From the NCBI RefSeq assembly GCF_016859125.1, contig NZ_CP069338.1:12527501-12591500 (forward strand): DNA of 64,000 nt. The letters are read 5' to 3'. A program made the position numbers and the translations under genes. This document shows, piece after piece, positions 36,015 through 46,026 of this stretch. The DNA is from Archangium violaceum (lineage in GTDB: Bacteria; Myxococcota; Myxococcia; Myxococcales; Myxococcaceae). Position 1 is the stretch's first letter. Each line of letters opens with the position of its first letter. Under the pieces are notes generated by a model. It had not been told where the DNA came from, ran no database searches, and saw only the letters and a program-made list of their open reading frames with translations.

Positions 36015-36983
36015 TCAGCTCGCGGGATGCACCGCCTTGGCGAGCTCCGGGAGTCTCGGGCCGAAGACCTTCTTGAAGCGAAGGAGGCGCTCCACTGCCC
36101 ACTTGCGATGCTGCTCTTGCATCTCCGCAGGATCTTCGATGGACCCTGTCGTGTAGCACGCCACACGACACGCCCTTCGCGTGTCCAAGCGTTCCCACCG
36201 AAGTGGCTCACCAAACTCTTTCTCGAGCGCCTCCTTCTGGGATTCCAGCTTGTCGAACACGTGCTCGTTCGTCGCCCGATCGCCGAGATCGATGTAGACC
36301 TCCGCACGCAGTTCACCGCTCTGCGCGAAGCTCATGCCGTAGGTGAACCCGCGGGTGCCAGATGAGAACGAGTACCAGTTCTGTGGCTGCCCGGCCTTGG
36401 CGTTCGTGAAGCGGTGCTTCTCGCGCAGTTCATCAATCAGCGACTGGAAGAACTCCTGGTAGGACGAGCGCTTGCCCGAGACCTCATCGATGCCGGGGCC
36501 CCGCTTCGACTGGCGTGACCAGTTGTTCGGGGACGCAACGAGTCGGAAGTTGACGGCTGGTTTCGAATCGTCGATCTGCAGAAGCTCGATGACGATGCCG
36601 AAGTACTCCGTCGTCACCCCATCTCCCCGGTTGAGCCAATCGAGCGCCTGGCGGTGCTCCTCACGGAAGTCCCGCGAGACCCAGATGACGACGCTGGCCT
36701 CAAGGCCGGCCGCGTAGGTGATGAGTTGCCCGAGGTGCGAGTGATCCGTCACCTCAAGCTGGTTCTCGATGACGACGAGGCGGTCGCGGCCAAGGTCCCT
36801 CGCAAGGATGTCGACCGAGAAGTCGCCGACATCGGCCTCGCGGTCGACAACCTCCAGCTCCATGCCGAGCGCCTCTCCGAGTATGTCGATGTTGTCCACG
36901 AGCCAGGGGGTAAAGTCGTGGGCCTCATGCTTCCAGATGCTGCGGGGGTCAACCCGCTGAAGCTTCCCGAGCGTGCTTGTCAC
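36015..36983 (-). CDS. DUF4268 protein with PD-(D/E)xK-like N-terminus
   Basis: 322 aa from GTG 36983 (VTSTLGKLQRVDPRSIW). Residues ~48-100 read ADVGDFSVDILARDLGRDRLVVIENQLEVTDHSHLGQLITYAAG, the nuclease-like core seen in many restriction-associated proteins, with E-x-Q instead of E-x-K. The C-terminal half (SGKRSSYQEFFQSLIDELREKHRFTNAKAG...NWYSFSSGTRGFTYGMSF) matches DUF4268. Homologues sit in defence islands. It lies tail to tail with the terminase gene (0-base gap) and its upstream region is cut by an IS4-family insertion at 37150. Codon use is less GC-biased than that of the phage genes, so it is probably acquired cargo. Confidence 0.8.
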   Translation of the reverse strand: MTSTLGKLQRVDPRSIWKHEAHDFTPWLVDNIDILGEALGMELEVVDREADVGDFSVDILARDLGRDRLVVIENQLEVTDHSHLGQLITYAAGLEASVVIWVSRDFREEHRQALDWLNRGDGVTTEYFGIVIELLQIDDSKPAVNFRLVASPNNWSRQSKRGPGIDEVSGKRSSYQEFFQSLIDELREKHRFTNAKAGQPQNWYSFSSGTRGFTYGMSFAQSGELRAEVYIDLGDRATNEHVFDKLESQKEALEKEFGEPLRWERLDTRRACRVACYTTGSIEDPAEMQEQHRKWAVERLLRFKKVFGPRLPELAKAVHPAS

Positions 36984-37136
36984 GCCCGCCAAGCTACCGC
37001 ACTCCCAGCAACCCCGTCGACTGGATCTCCTCTGCGGGAAACGAGGCCCCCTGATGCCCGAAGTCAAGGAGGACGCCCCAGCCGTCCGCAGCCACACTGC
37101 TGTCGAGACGGTCGGCAGCAAATGCGGTAGAAGGGA

Positions 37137-37149
37137 GGCTCTTGAGCCC
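37137..37149. repeat. 13-bp target-site duplication, left copy
   Basis: GGCTCTTGAGCCC directly outside the left inverted repeat of the IS element. The identical copy lies at 38823-38835, directly outside the right inverted repeat. A 13-bp duplication is within the range known for IS4-group elements and indicates an intact, fairly recent insertion. The target is itself palindromic (GGCTC-TTG-GAGCC-like). Confidence 0.85.
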
Positions 37150-37205
37150 ACCCCTTTCAAGGTCGATGGCGGGTGATTATTTCAGAAGGGACAAGTAGGG
37201 AAGTC

Positions 37206-37235
37206 ATGGAGAGCCAAGGCGCCTTGGCTCTCCAT
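37206..37235. terminator. Perfect 30-bp palindrome inside the IS, downstream of the transposase
   Basis: ATGGAGAGCCAAGGC is followed directly by its reverse complement GCCTTGGCTCTCCAT. In RNA it would form a long stable stem. It lies 85 bases behind the transposase stop and can end transcription leaving or entering the IS. There is no T-tract on the transposase-sense side. Confidence 0.6.
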
Positions 37236-37319
37236 CAAGACATGACCATCACATGAGCGCCCATCACTGGACACTCTTGGGGTCGTCTAGTCTTTTGGAT
37301 GTCTCAGTTCCCTCCCAGC

Positions 37320-38771
37320 TCAGGAGAGCTTTTCTCCTTTAAGCACACGCGCTGTCGCTACGTGTTTGCGCGCCACCTCCCCTGGCGCATAGCCCTTCTT
37401 CACTTTCTTCTTGGCTGCCCGAGGATGCTTGCGCAACGTCTTGAGCTTCACCTTCTTCGCCATTTCCAAAAGGGCCGCACTCAGTTGCTCGGCGGACTGT
37501 ATTTCCTGCTCCGCCCACTCCTCTGGCTCCACCATGACCATCATTCCTCCGTAGGAGAATTTCACCTCGGCGGCGATGTAATAGGTGGACACTTGCATAT
37601 TTTTTGCCTCCAAGTCATGGCTGGCTTCCACCGCTGACTTCACTACGGACAACGCGTTGTAGGCCAACACCGCCACCCCAAAGGCCAGCAGCGCCGCTCT
37701 CGGCTTCCCCAAACTCCGCACCTCACTCTCGAGCACCGCCTCCAGTTCTCCAAACATCCCTTCAATCTTCCAGCGCTTCCTGTACAGCTCCGCTACTTCC
37801 AGGGCGCTCAGTCTCTCCTCGGGCACATTCGTGAGCAACCGAATGACTGTTTCCCCATCCTCCGTTGGCTCCTCCAGGTGCACTTCCACTCGCCTCAATT
37901 CCAACGGCTCTTCCCCCTCCAGGCGCACCGCTTGCTCGTAGACCAGTCCTGTTGCTCCTCGTCCTATCTGCCGCTTCTCTCCCAACGCCATGGGATTGGG
38001 CGACAGGCCATGCTCTCGGATGATGAATCCCGCTCGCTTCTCGTGCACCGCACGTAGAATCCGACTCGTGGAGAAATTCCTGTCGGCCAGCCACAGCTCT
38101 CCCTCCCGCACTCGCTCCAGCACGGGCCCCGTCAACGCCCGCTCCTGCGCATGTGCATCCTCCGCGGGCAGCACGTCCACCACCAACCCCACCTCGGGCG
38201 CGTACACCACCAAGGACTGCCCGGGCAGTGCTGCTCCTCGGAAGTTCCTCAGTGGCTTGAGCCTCTTCTCGCTGGCCGGCAAGTGATTGCCATCCAAGAC
38301 TCGTACCTGGTAGCCCGCCGCCCACGGCCCTTGCTTCTTCATCGGCCGCACCACGGGCAACAGTCTCTCCGCGCTCCCTTGCACCAGCGCTCGCACCACC
38401 TGGGGTTCGGTGCGATTGACTTTGTCGTAGAGCGCTGCCAGCGAGACGCTCAAGCCTGGGTCCGACTGGGCCGCGGCGTGCAGCGACGGTCTCAAGCCCA
38501 TCGCCACCAGCCCCATCAAGTCCACTACCGAGGAGAAGAGCAGCTCGCGCGTGTACTGCTTGTCCCGCTGTGCTTCAAATACCTCGTCAATCCACTGCGA
38601 ACTCAGGGCATGCTCCAGCGTGCGGCGCACCATCACCGTCACCGGACTGCGCTGCGTGAAACGCTCTACGATTGCATTCAAGGCCACGTTCGTTCCTCCG
38701 CGTCGGGGCGTGAGGACTTCGTCTTGGCCGTCCGTCGTCCCGGACCCACCTCCGCCCAGATGGGCATTCAC
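37320..38771 (-). CDS. IS4-family transposase
   Basis: 483 aa from GTG. The DDE residues of the IS4 family are seen in RVLDGNHLPASEKRL, ELWLADRNFSTSRIL and the YREK-like YRKRWKIEGMFGELE. The N-terminal DDE-Tnp_4/DUF4372-like part starts near residue 30 and a lysine-rich tail (KHPRAAKKKVKKGYAP) ends the protein. It is full length with no frameshift, so the element may be active. Confidence 0.92.
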   Translation of the reverse strand: MNAHLGGGGSGTTDGQDEVLTPRRGGTNVALNAIVERFTQRSPVTVMVRRTLEHALSSQWIDEVFEAQRDKQYTRELLFSSVVDLMGLVAMGLRPSLHAAAQSDPGLSVSLAALYDKVNRTEPQVVRALVQGSAERLLPVVRPMKKQGPWAAGYQVRVLDGNHLPASEKRLKPLRNFRGAALPGQSLVVYAPEVGLVVDVLPAEDAHAQERALTGPVLERVREGELWLADRNFSTSRILRAVHEKRAGFIIREHGLSPNPMALGEKRQIGRGATGLVYEQAVRLEGEEPLELRRVEVHLEEPTEDGETVIRLLTNVPEERLSALEVAELYRKRWKIEGMFGELEAVLESEVRSLGKPRAALLAFGVAVLAYNALSVVKSAVEASHDLEAKNMQVSTYYIAAEVKFSYGGMMVMVEPEEWAEQEIQSAEQLSAALLEMAKKVKLKTLRKHPRAAKKKVKKGYAPGEVARKHVATARVLKGEKLS

Positions 38772-38860
38772 CTTCCCACCTGACCGCTATGGTAGCATCC
38801 TCCATATGACCTTGAAAGTGGTGGCTCTTGAGCCCTTGGTGTGGGCAGGGGGGAAATGTG

Positions 38861-39199
38861 ATGATCGAAGACAACATCGTGCGCGTTGGCCGTGATGAGG
38901 CCATGTCGCACCTCAAGCCAATGCTCAACGGATACCGGCGCTTCTGGAACCGGGTTTACATCGGGGTCACAGCCAGTCCGGAGAAGCGCTGGGCGAAGCA
39001 CTCACGCAATGGCTGGGCGAAGATGGTGCTCCTCTACGAAGCGTACAGGCCGGATATCGCCATTGACTTGGAACGAGATCTGATCGACTACGCTCATCGG
39101 TGCAACTTCTTGATGCCCCCTGACAACATCAACCCTGGCGGGGAAGGCATCGGAAACGAGCAGCGGTATCACTACCTCTACGTGCTCGTGGGAGAATAG
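38861..39199 (+). CDS. GIY-YIG-like nuclease-fold protein
   Basis: 112 aa starting MIEDNIVRVGRDEAMS. Residues ~35-90 show a GIY-YIG pattern: RVYIGVTASPEKRWAKHSR (second motif with the conserved Arg), MVLLYEAYRP and the catalytic-Glu region AIDLERDLIDYAHR. The first GIY tyrosine motif is weak (FWNRVYIG). It lies behind the IS, transcribed away from the DUF4268 gene. Before the insertion the two genes shared a divergent promoter region, so they may have been one cassette. Alternatives include a small phage regulatory protein with a degenerate nuclease fold. Confidence 0.6.
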   Translation: MIEDNIVRVGRDEAMSHLKPMLNGYRRFWNRVYIGVTASPEKRWAKHSRNGWAKMVLLYEAYRPDIAIDLERDLIDYAHRCNFLMPPDNINPGGEGIGNEQRYHYLYVLVGE

Positions 39200-39268
39200 G
39201 CTGCAGATGCTTGCCTTTGGGAAGCTCGCACGGGACACAGCTTTTCGGCTGTTCCTGTGCGAGGCGAT

Positions 39269-39294
39269 GGCGCTCGCGCGCTGATGCGAGCGCC
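39269..39294. terminator. Hairpin between convergent genes
   Basis: GGCGCTCGC - GCGCTGAT - GCGAGCGCC is a perfect 9-bp stem. It lies between the stop of the GIY-YIG-like gene and the end of the leftward gene at 39321, so it can serve as a bidirectional stop signal. It has no T-tract, so factor-independent termination would be weak. Confidence 0.5.
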
Positions 39295-39320
39295 ACCTTG
39301 AGTGGGAACTCGACTCCCTC

Positions 39321-39824
39321 CTACCCTGGCTGCGCTCCCGCCAACTGGCCCTGTTGGGCGTCCTGCTCCACGAAGGCCACGCTCCAGAGGCACTCCAGCA
39401 GGCCGAGCATGGCCTGCCGGGGCGGCAGCTGCGCTTGGGTGAGTCGCTCCCGGGTCTCCTTCGCGAACGCCGCAGCTTCCTGCGACAACCTCGTGGAGCC
39501 CCTACGCCCTCGGGCCAGCGCCTCGCTCAGCCCGTGCTCGTACCCCAGGTTGAAGTAGGTCGCCTCCCGCTTGCTCCGGACTTCGTCGAGCAGGGACTCC
39601 AGTTCCAACATGGGCTGCTTGTCATCGCCGAGCCTGTCCAGCACCTGCTGCTGCAGGCGCTGAATCCGCTTCCGGGCTGCCTTGTGGTCAACGCGGCGCG
39701 CAGCAGCCACGTCCACAGGGTGTTCCTCACTGTGTTGGCGTTCCACCTGCTCGAAGTAGTTGGGGTGCTTGGGGAGATGACGTTTGCGATGGTGTTGCTG
39801 TCGTTGTGGTGATAGCTTTCGCAT
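39321..39824 (-). CDS. Hypothetical helical protein linked to the kinase pair
   Basis: 167 aa starting MRKLSPQRQQHHRKRHLPK. A basic, His/Gln-rich N-terminus is followed by a long helical body (KAARKRIQRLQQQVLDRLGDDKQPMLELESLLDEVRSKREATYFNLGYEHGLSEALARG). The ending is QLPPRQAMLGLLECLWSVAFVEQ. No known domain is recognised. It is downstream of the pseudokinase (164-base gap) on the same strand. It may be a substrate or partner of the kinases; only position suggests this. Confidence 0.6.
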   Translation of the reverse strand: MRKLSPQRQQHHRKRHLPKHPNYFEQVERQHSEEHPVDVAAARRVDHKAARKRIQRLQQQVLDRLGDDKQPMLELESLLDEVRSKREATYFNLGYEHGLSEALARGRRGSTRLSQEAAAFAKETRERLTQAQLPPRQAMLGLLECLWSVAFVEQDAQQGQLAGAQPG

Positions 39825-39988
39825 CCGGCGAGCCTTTGTCTGGTGAAGGGTTGCCCACGGGCCCGGACGTTGGCGCGTCGCGGGCCCACTTCAAGAGTAG
39901 GGCTTCATCTGCGGTGACAAGCAACTCATTTCCACTGCAACTCAGCCAAGTTTGCTCTCGCCTCGCCCAGCACCACGGATGATGTCTA

Positions 39989-41143
39989 TCAATGCAAGCG
40001 TTTCTTCGTCGCAGCCTTCCCGGAAGCACGAAGTACGCCCCGCTCAATAGGGAGAGCAGCTATCTCCCGGAGGGAACCTGGCTCGAGCAAGGAGGCCAGT
40101 TCCTCCGCGGCTTCCGGAGGGCCGAAGGGCGGCCCCAGATCGCGCAGGTAGCTGCGCAGCTCCTCGCGCATCTCTCCCCCCGTCTGGTACCGCTCGGTTG
40201 GTTCCGGGCGCAGCGCCTTGTGCAACACACGCTTGAGCGGCTCGGGCACATCCCCCGCTGCTCGCTCCACTTCCTCTGGGCGGAGGCTGAGCACGTGGTG
40301 CGCCAACTCCCCCGGCGGAGCCCATGCCCTCCTCTCGGCGTGCACCTCCGCGCTGTACTGCGCCGAGCCCGGCGGGCCGCCGGGTACCGGGGGAAGGTCG
40401 GGCAGATCGAGCAAGTAGCGCCCCGTCAACATCTCCAGCAGCACTACCCCCAAAGAGAAGAGATCCGCCCGCCCGTCCAGCGGCTCGAAGAGGAACACCT
40501 CGGGAGCGGCATAGGTCAGGTCCGCCCTGAGCACCAGCGGTGGCGTGCGCAGGCGCCCAGGCTGCTCCGAGTATGCCGCGCCGAAGTGACCCAACTTCAC
40601 CTCGCCGCTGCGCCCCAGCCGGATGCTCATAGGGCTCACAGCCCGGTGGACAACACGCAGTGGCCGACCCTCCTCCCCCTCGAGGTGGTGCGCGTAGTGC
40701 AGAGCGTCCGCCACCTCGGCGGCGATGTAGCAGGCGAAGGCCGGGGACAGCCTCCGCTCCTGCAACAGCGCCACGTCCATGGCGGTAGCCAGGAAGCAGC
40801 CCGACATGTGCTCCATGATGACGTAGGGTTCCCCCTCGTACTCCTCCAGCGTGAACACCCGGGAGATGTTGGGGTGGTGCAGCCGAGTGGCCAGTTGCAC
40901 CTCTTCGGCTGCGCGCAGCCGGCGCTCCTCCCCCGGAGGCATCACCACCCGCCTGATGAGGACAAGGTGAGGTGCTCCGCCCTGGCGTGGTCGACGCCGG
41001 GCGATGACCAGAGGCTCGTGGTCCTCGTGCTCCACCAGGGTGCGAATGAACTCGTACCGGTACTCTTGCCCCTCAAAGAGGAGCCGAGAGGCTCCCCGGG
41101 GCCTTGGGAATGAGCCCGGCGCCTTGGATGTCTTTGTCTTCAC
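39989..41143 (-). CDS. Hanks-type pseudokinase
   Basis: 384 aa from GTG 41143 (MKTKTSKAPGSF), chosen for the GGAGGTG ribosome binding site 6 bases upstream; an upstream TTG (41170) is also open. The protein-kinase fold is clear (EGEPYVIMEHMSGCFLATA, DLTYAAPEVFLFEPLDGRADLFSLGVVLLEMLTGRY), but three catalytic signatures are gone. The VAIK-lysine segment reads HLVLIRRV, HRD has become VVHRAVSPMS and DFG has become LGHFGAAY. It is therefore probably a scaffold or regulator. The gene follows an intact kinase in the same orientation (112-base gap), which suggests an active/inactive pair. Confidence 0.85.
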   Translation of the reverse strand: MKTKTSKAPGSFPRPRGASRLLFEGQEYRYEFIRTLVEHEDHEPLVIARRRPRQGGAPHLVLIRRVVMPPGEERRLRAAEEVQLATRLHHPNISRVFTLEEYEGEPYVIMEHMSGCFLATAMDVALLQERRLSPAFACYIAAEVADALHYAHHLEGEEGRPLRVVHRAVSPMSIRLGRSGEVKLGHFGAAYSEQPGRLRTPPLVLRADLTYAAPEVFLFEPLDGRADLFSLGVVLLEMLTGRYLLDLPDLPPVPGGPPGSAQYSAEVHAERRAWAPPGELAHHVLSLRPEEVERAAGDVPEPLKRVLHKALRPEPTERYQTGGEMREELRSYLRDLGPPFGPPEAAEELASLLEPGSLREIAALPIERGVLRASGKAATKKRLH

Positions 41144-41255
41144 AGCTACACCTCCGACAGCACCCAGCAAAGCCTTGCATGAGAGTGCGCGCTCGGACGG
41201 CTAGCATTGGAAGCAGCGAAAGGAAAACCCTTCTCAAAACCTCTCAACCATTGTC

Positions 41256-42341
41256 TCAGCTCCAGAATCTGTCAACAACTCGCTCCGCAGCCCAGCGCAA
41301 TGCGGCCACGGCGGCAGCAGGGCTGAGCGGGCTTGCCGCTGGAGCCGGAGGCTTGCCGCGCCGGGGCCTTTGTCGGGTCCACTGCACCAACCACGGTGGC
41401 GCCCCTGCATCTATCAGCGCCGGCTCGTCCTCGGTGGTGCGCACTTCCTGGCCCCAGCCGTAGAACAGCGGCATGTCCCAGGTGGCCTCTGTCCCTTGCA
41501 GCACCTCCTCCAGCGCCTGCCCCAGCGCCACCGCACTCGCGAGGCGCGTGATCGGCTCCTTCTCCAGAAGGCGCATGCACAATTGACTGAGGGCTCGCGG
41601 CACGCGCGGGTTGATCTGGTGCGGGGCCGCGGGCACACGCCCCAGAATCTCCCCGAGCATGAGATCCTCGGGGCCGTCGAAAGGGTGCACGTCGGTGAGC
41701 AGCACGTAGAGGATGACGCCCAGCGCGTACAGCTCATCCGTCTGCGTGTAGCCGTAGCGCGCTCCAGGCCCGCAGCTCTGCCGAAGGAAGAAGCGCACGG
41801 ACTCGGGGCTGCGGTAGTGGAGGGTGCCCGGAGCCAAGGCACCGCGCGTGACGCGGGGCGCACCACCCCACGCCGCCGAGCCGAAGTCCACCAGCACCGG
41901 CTCCTGCTCCCCGGCGCGCACCAGCACGTTGTCGCCTTTAAGGTCACGGTGCAGCACTCCCTCTCGGTGCAGAAACGCGAGCGCGCGTGCCAGCTTCAGC
42001 ACCACCCTCGCCACCTGGCGAGCCGAAGGGTTCTCCTCCCGTGCCCACTCGTACAGGGGCTGCCCCTCCACGTACTCCATGAGCAGCACCAGGTACTCCG
42101 GCGCCTCCTCCGGCCACTCCGCATGGCCCACCAGCCTCACCACGTTGGCATGCCGCACGTGCACCAGCACCGACAGCTCTCGCCGGCCCCACTCCCCGGC
42201 GTCCCGGAGGGGGATGAACTTGAGCGCGCGGCGGTGCCTTCTCCACCGCGCCAGGAACACCTGGCCGAAGCCACCACCCCCAAGCCTCAGGGTCAGGCGG
42301 TAGCCAGCGACCACCATCCCCTCCTTCGGCTTGCTCCTCAC
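41256..42341 (-). CDS. Serine/threonine protein kinase (Hanks type)
   Basis: 361 aa from GTG (MRSKPKEGMVVAGYRL). All kinase motifs are intact: P-loop RLGGGGFGQVF, VAIK-type lysine RALKFIPL, catalytic loop VLHRDLKGDNVLV, metal-binding VLVDFGSAAW and APE-equivalent YRSPESVRFF. The C-terminal ~70 residues are Pro/Ala-rich and end in an amphipathic helix (AAAVAALRWAAERVVDRFWS) that could touch the membrane; no real TM span is seen. Such kinases are numerous in myxobacteria. This one lies inside the prophage late region, against the structural genes, and next to a pseudokinase, so it is probably cargo. Confidence 0.88.
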   Translation of the reverse strand: MRSKPKEGMVVAGYRLTLRLGGGGFGQVFLARWRRHRRALKFIPLRDAGEWGRRELSVLVHVRHANVVRLVGHAEWPEEAPEYLVLLMEYVEGQPLYEWAREENPSARQVARVVLKLARALAFLHREGVLHRDLKGDNVLVRAGEQEPVLVDFGSAAWGGAPRVTRGALAPGTLHYRSPESVRFFLRQSCGPGARYGYTQTDELYALGVILYVLLTDVHPFDGPEDLMLGEILGRVPAAPHQINPRVPRALSQLCMRLLEKEPITRLASAVALGQALEEVLQGTEATWDMPLFYGWGQEVRTTEDEPALIDAGAPPWLVQWTRQRPRRGKPPAPAASPLSPAAAVAALRWAAERVVDRFWS

Positions 42342-42642
42342 AGGCCCTCTCCAAAGCAGAGGACGCCTGGAGCCGACTTACTGGCCAGGGGACAGAGTGC
42401 AGCCATGGTGTCTACCTCCAGAGTGGGAACACCTGCGAAAGGAGAGGCTGCCCCTACCCTGTAACTCTCATGGAAGCGGCTCACCAGCGCCTACTCGACA
42501 CGATCGGCTCCAGCTCGCGGCGAAGTCACCTGTCGTGTCCCCATCTCCTCCTCCCCACGCTTTGCCACCTCAGGAGGCCAGGGGGCCTGTCCCCCTGTGA
42601 GACAGGAGCACACGCAGCCTCCACTGGCTCACGGGTCAACCC
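42342..42642. promoter_or_regulatory. Divergent gap before the head-gene operon
   Basis: 301 bp between the leftward kinase gene and the first rightward head gene. No convincing ORF is present. A hairpin-forming stretch AGGGGGCCTGTCCCCCT lies near 42580, followed by CTGTGAGACAGGAG. A promoter for the portal operon should lie here, unless transcription from the terminase reads through the cargo. Confidence 0.35.
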
Positions 42643-42848
42643 ATGCGGCGCGTGGTCAAGGTCTTCATCATCCCAACGCAACGTGGCCCGGCCGCGCCCC
42701 CCGAGCCAGCCCCCGAGTTCACCGTCGAAGCCCGCACGGAGGATGGGCTGCTCGATGCGGCTCGCACCGAGCTGGCCTCGCGCGGATACCGCCTCCGTTC
42801 GCTCTCGTTCTCCCCCACAGGCCTCGTGGCGTACATGGAGGGCCACCC

Positions 42849-42852
<4 letters not shown>
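42643..42852 (+). CDS. Small phage protein upstream of portal
   Basis: 69 aa starting MRRVVKVFIIPTQRGP. It consists of a short strand, a Pro/Ala linker and a small alpha/beta part (TVEARTEDGLLDAARTELASRGYRLRSLSFSPTGLVAYME). Its stop overlaps the portal GTG start (GTGA), so it is coupled to portal synthesis. No family recognised. Confidence 0.6.
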
Positions 42853-44647
<1,795 letters not shown>

Positions 44648-44651
<4 letters not shown>

Positions 44652-44905
44652 CGCCTGAAGAACTGCAACGCGCGTGGGTACGCCAGGCGCAGGCAGATGC
44701 GGAGCACGGAGTCATCGAGTGCCGGATGTGCAAGCACCGCTCTGGCCTCGACGAAACGACGACGCTCTGGCGCAACGGAATGCTTGTCTTCGCGCTCTGC
44801 GACCGGTGTGCAGGCAGCCACGACATCGCGTTCTCCCCAACTGAGGCGGGCGTGGAGGTCCGTGCCAGGCGCCGCGGGCCCCTCATTGTCGGAGGCCACA
44901 GGTGA
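44648..44905 (+). CDS. Small zinc-ribbon-like phage protein
   Basis: 85 aa starting MTPEELQRAWVRQAQAD, overlapping the portal stop (ATGA). Two CxxC pairs (IECRMCKH and ALCDRCAG) about 24 residues apart suggest a zinc ribbon. Its stop overlaps the start of the next gene (GTGA). Role unknown; small zinc proteins occur among head genes of several prophages. Confidence 0.65.
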
Positions 44906-46023
44906 GCCCTCCCAGTCAGATTCCAGGGGCACCGCCGGTACCTGAGCTGTCTCCACCCGCTGACCGACTGCTCCTCGTCCACCAAGCACGGGAGTTCGCG
45001 GACGACATCCTCAATGGCGTACTGCGGCTGCCCGTCAAGAAGGCTCTGGACCTTGGGACTCCTGCCGGCTTCGATCGTGCTGTGGCTGCGCTCGCCAGCC
45101 GCCTGAGGCGCGCAACCGGGCGCTCGGACCTCGCGGCCGTCCGGGAGGCCATTGCCGTACTGGACGTGAACTGGGCTCGGACGACACCGGAGCAGAGGCG
45201 CCGGCTGGTGAACGATGCCCTCGTCGCAGCCAGCCGTGCCACTGCCATCATCCCCGAGCGCATTCAGGCCCCCCTTGGAGAAGCAGCCACCTCGGTCGTT
45301 GCAGCAACGCGCTCGCATACTCGACAGGCCCAGGGGCTCGCCATCCGGGCCGAGTTCAACGCCCTCGACCGCCGTATCCTCGCGCACGTGGTGCGCTCGC
45401 AGACGAACTTCGTCCGGGACGAGTACGGCCGGCGCCTGGATTCCTTCAGCGAGCAGGCCCGGCGCATCGTCGCCGAGGGGCTCAAGGCTGGCTTGGGGAG
45501 AGCCGACATCGCCGCAGACCTGGAGCGAGCGGCTCGGGCTGCCCTCGTTGGCCGCGCGCCTTTCTATTGGGAGGTAGTGGCCGGCGCCTTCATCGGCCAG
45601 GGGCGTTCCTTCGCTCAGATGAGCAGCTACGCCGAAGCAGGCATCGACCGCTATCGCATCGAAGCAGTGCTCGATGAGCGGACCACGCACATCTGCCGGT
45701 ACCTACACGGAAAGACATTCTCCGTAGGCGAAGCCCTGCGGCACTTCGACCGGCTCGGAAGCCTTGAGCGCCCGGAGGACATCAAGCGCGAGTTGCCCTG
45801 GGTCCGGGAGCGGATGGACACGGGGACGGGGCGAACGGTGCTCTACGTGGACCGAGGCGGCGAACAAACGACGCTTGCTGAGGTGCTCCGTTCCGCCGCT
45901 GGCACCCGAGATGATCGCGGCGAGTTCCGGCCAACGGCCTCGGAGGCAACTCTCCGGGAGGCCGGCATCGGATTCCCGCCGTACCACGGGCTCTGCCGCA
46001 CCACGACGCTCGCGGTCGTTTGA
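44902..46023 (+). CDS. Phage head morphogenesis protein (Mu gpF/SPP1 gp7-like)
   Basis: 373 aa from GTG (MSPPSQIPGAPPVPEL). The C-terminal half carries the Mu F-like pattern: YWEVVAGAFIGQGRSFAQMSSYAEAGIDRYRIEAVLDERTTHICRYLHGKTFSV, ending with GFPPYHGLCRTTTLAVV, including the paired Cys/His residues of the domain. It is a minor head protein that contacts the portal. It is followed on the opposite strand by a four-gene cargo operon whose last stop lies 3 bases from this one. Confidence 0.88.
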   Translation: MSPPSQIPGAPPVPELSPPADRLLLVHQAREFADDILNGVLRLPVKKALDLGTPAGFDRAVAALASRLRRATGRSDLAAVREAIAVLDVNWARTTPEQRRRLVNDALVAASRATAIIPERIQAPLGEAATSVVAATRSHTRQAQGLAIRAEFNALDRRILAHVVRSQTNFVRDEYGRRLDSFSEQARRIVAEGLKAGLGRADIAADLERAARAALVGRAPFYWEVVAGAFIGQGRSFAQMSSYAEAGIDRYRIEAVLDERTTHICRYLHGKTFSVGEALRHFDRLGSLERPEDIKRELPWVRERMDTGTGRTVLYVDRGGEQTTLAEVLRSAAGTRDDRGEFRPTASEATLREAGIGFPPYHGLCRTTTLAVV

Positions 46024-46026
46024 GGG

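Larger units (their letters stand above)
37150..38822. mobile_element. IS4-family insertion sequence
   Basis: 1673 bp. The 15-bp terminal inverted repeats are ACCCCTTTCAAGGTC at 37150-37164 and GACCTTGAAAGTGGT at 38808-38822, with one mismatch. It is flanked by the 13-bp duplication GGCTCTTGAGCCC. It carries one full transposase gene on the minus strand. It sits in the intergenic region between the divergent DUF4268 and GIY-YIG-like genes and may separate or replace their promoters. Confidence 0.9.

Noticed and set aside
39989-41143. Annotating the second kinase as an active kinase
   Set aside because: HRD and DFG aspartates and the VAIK lysine are replaced, so activity is unlikely.
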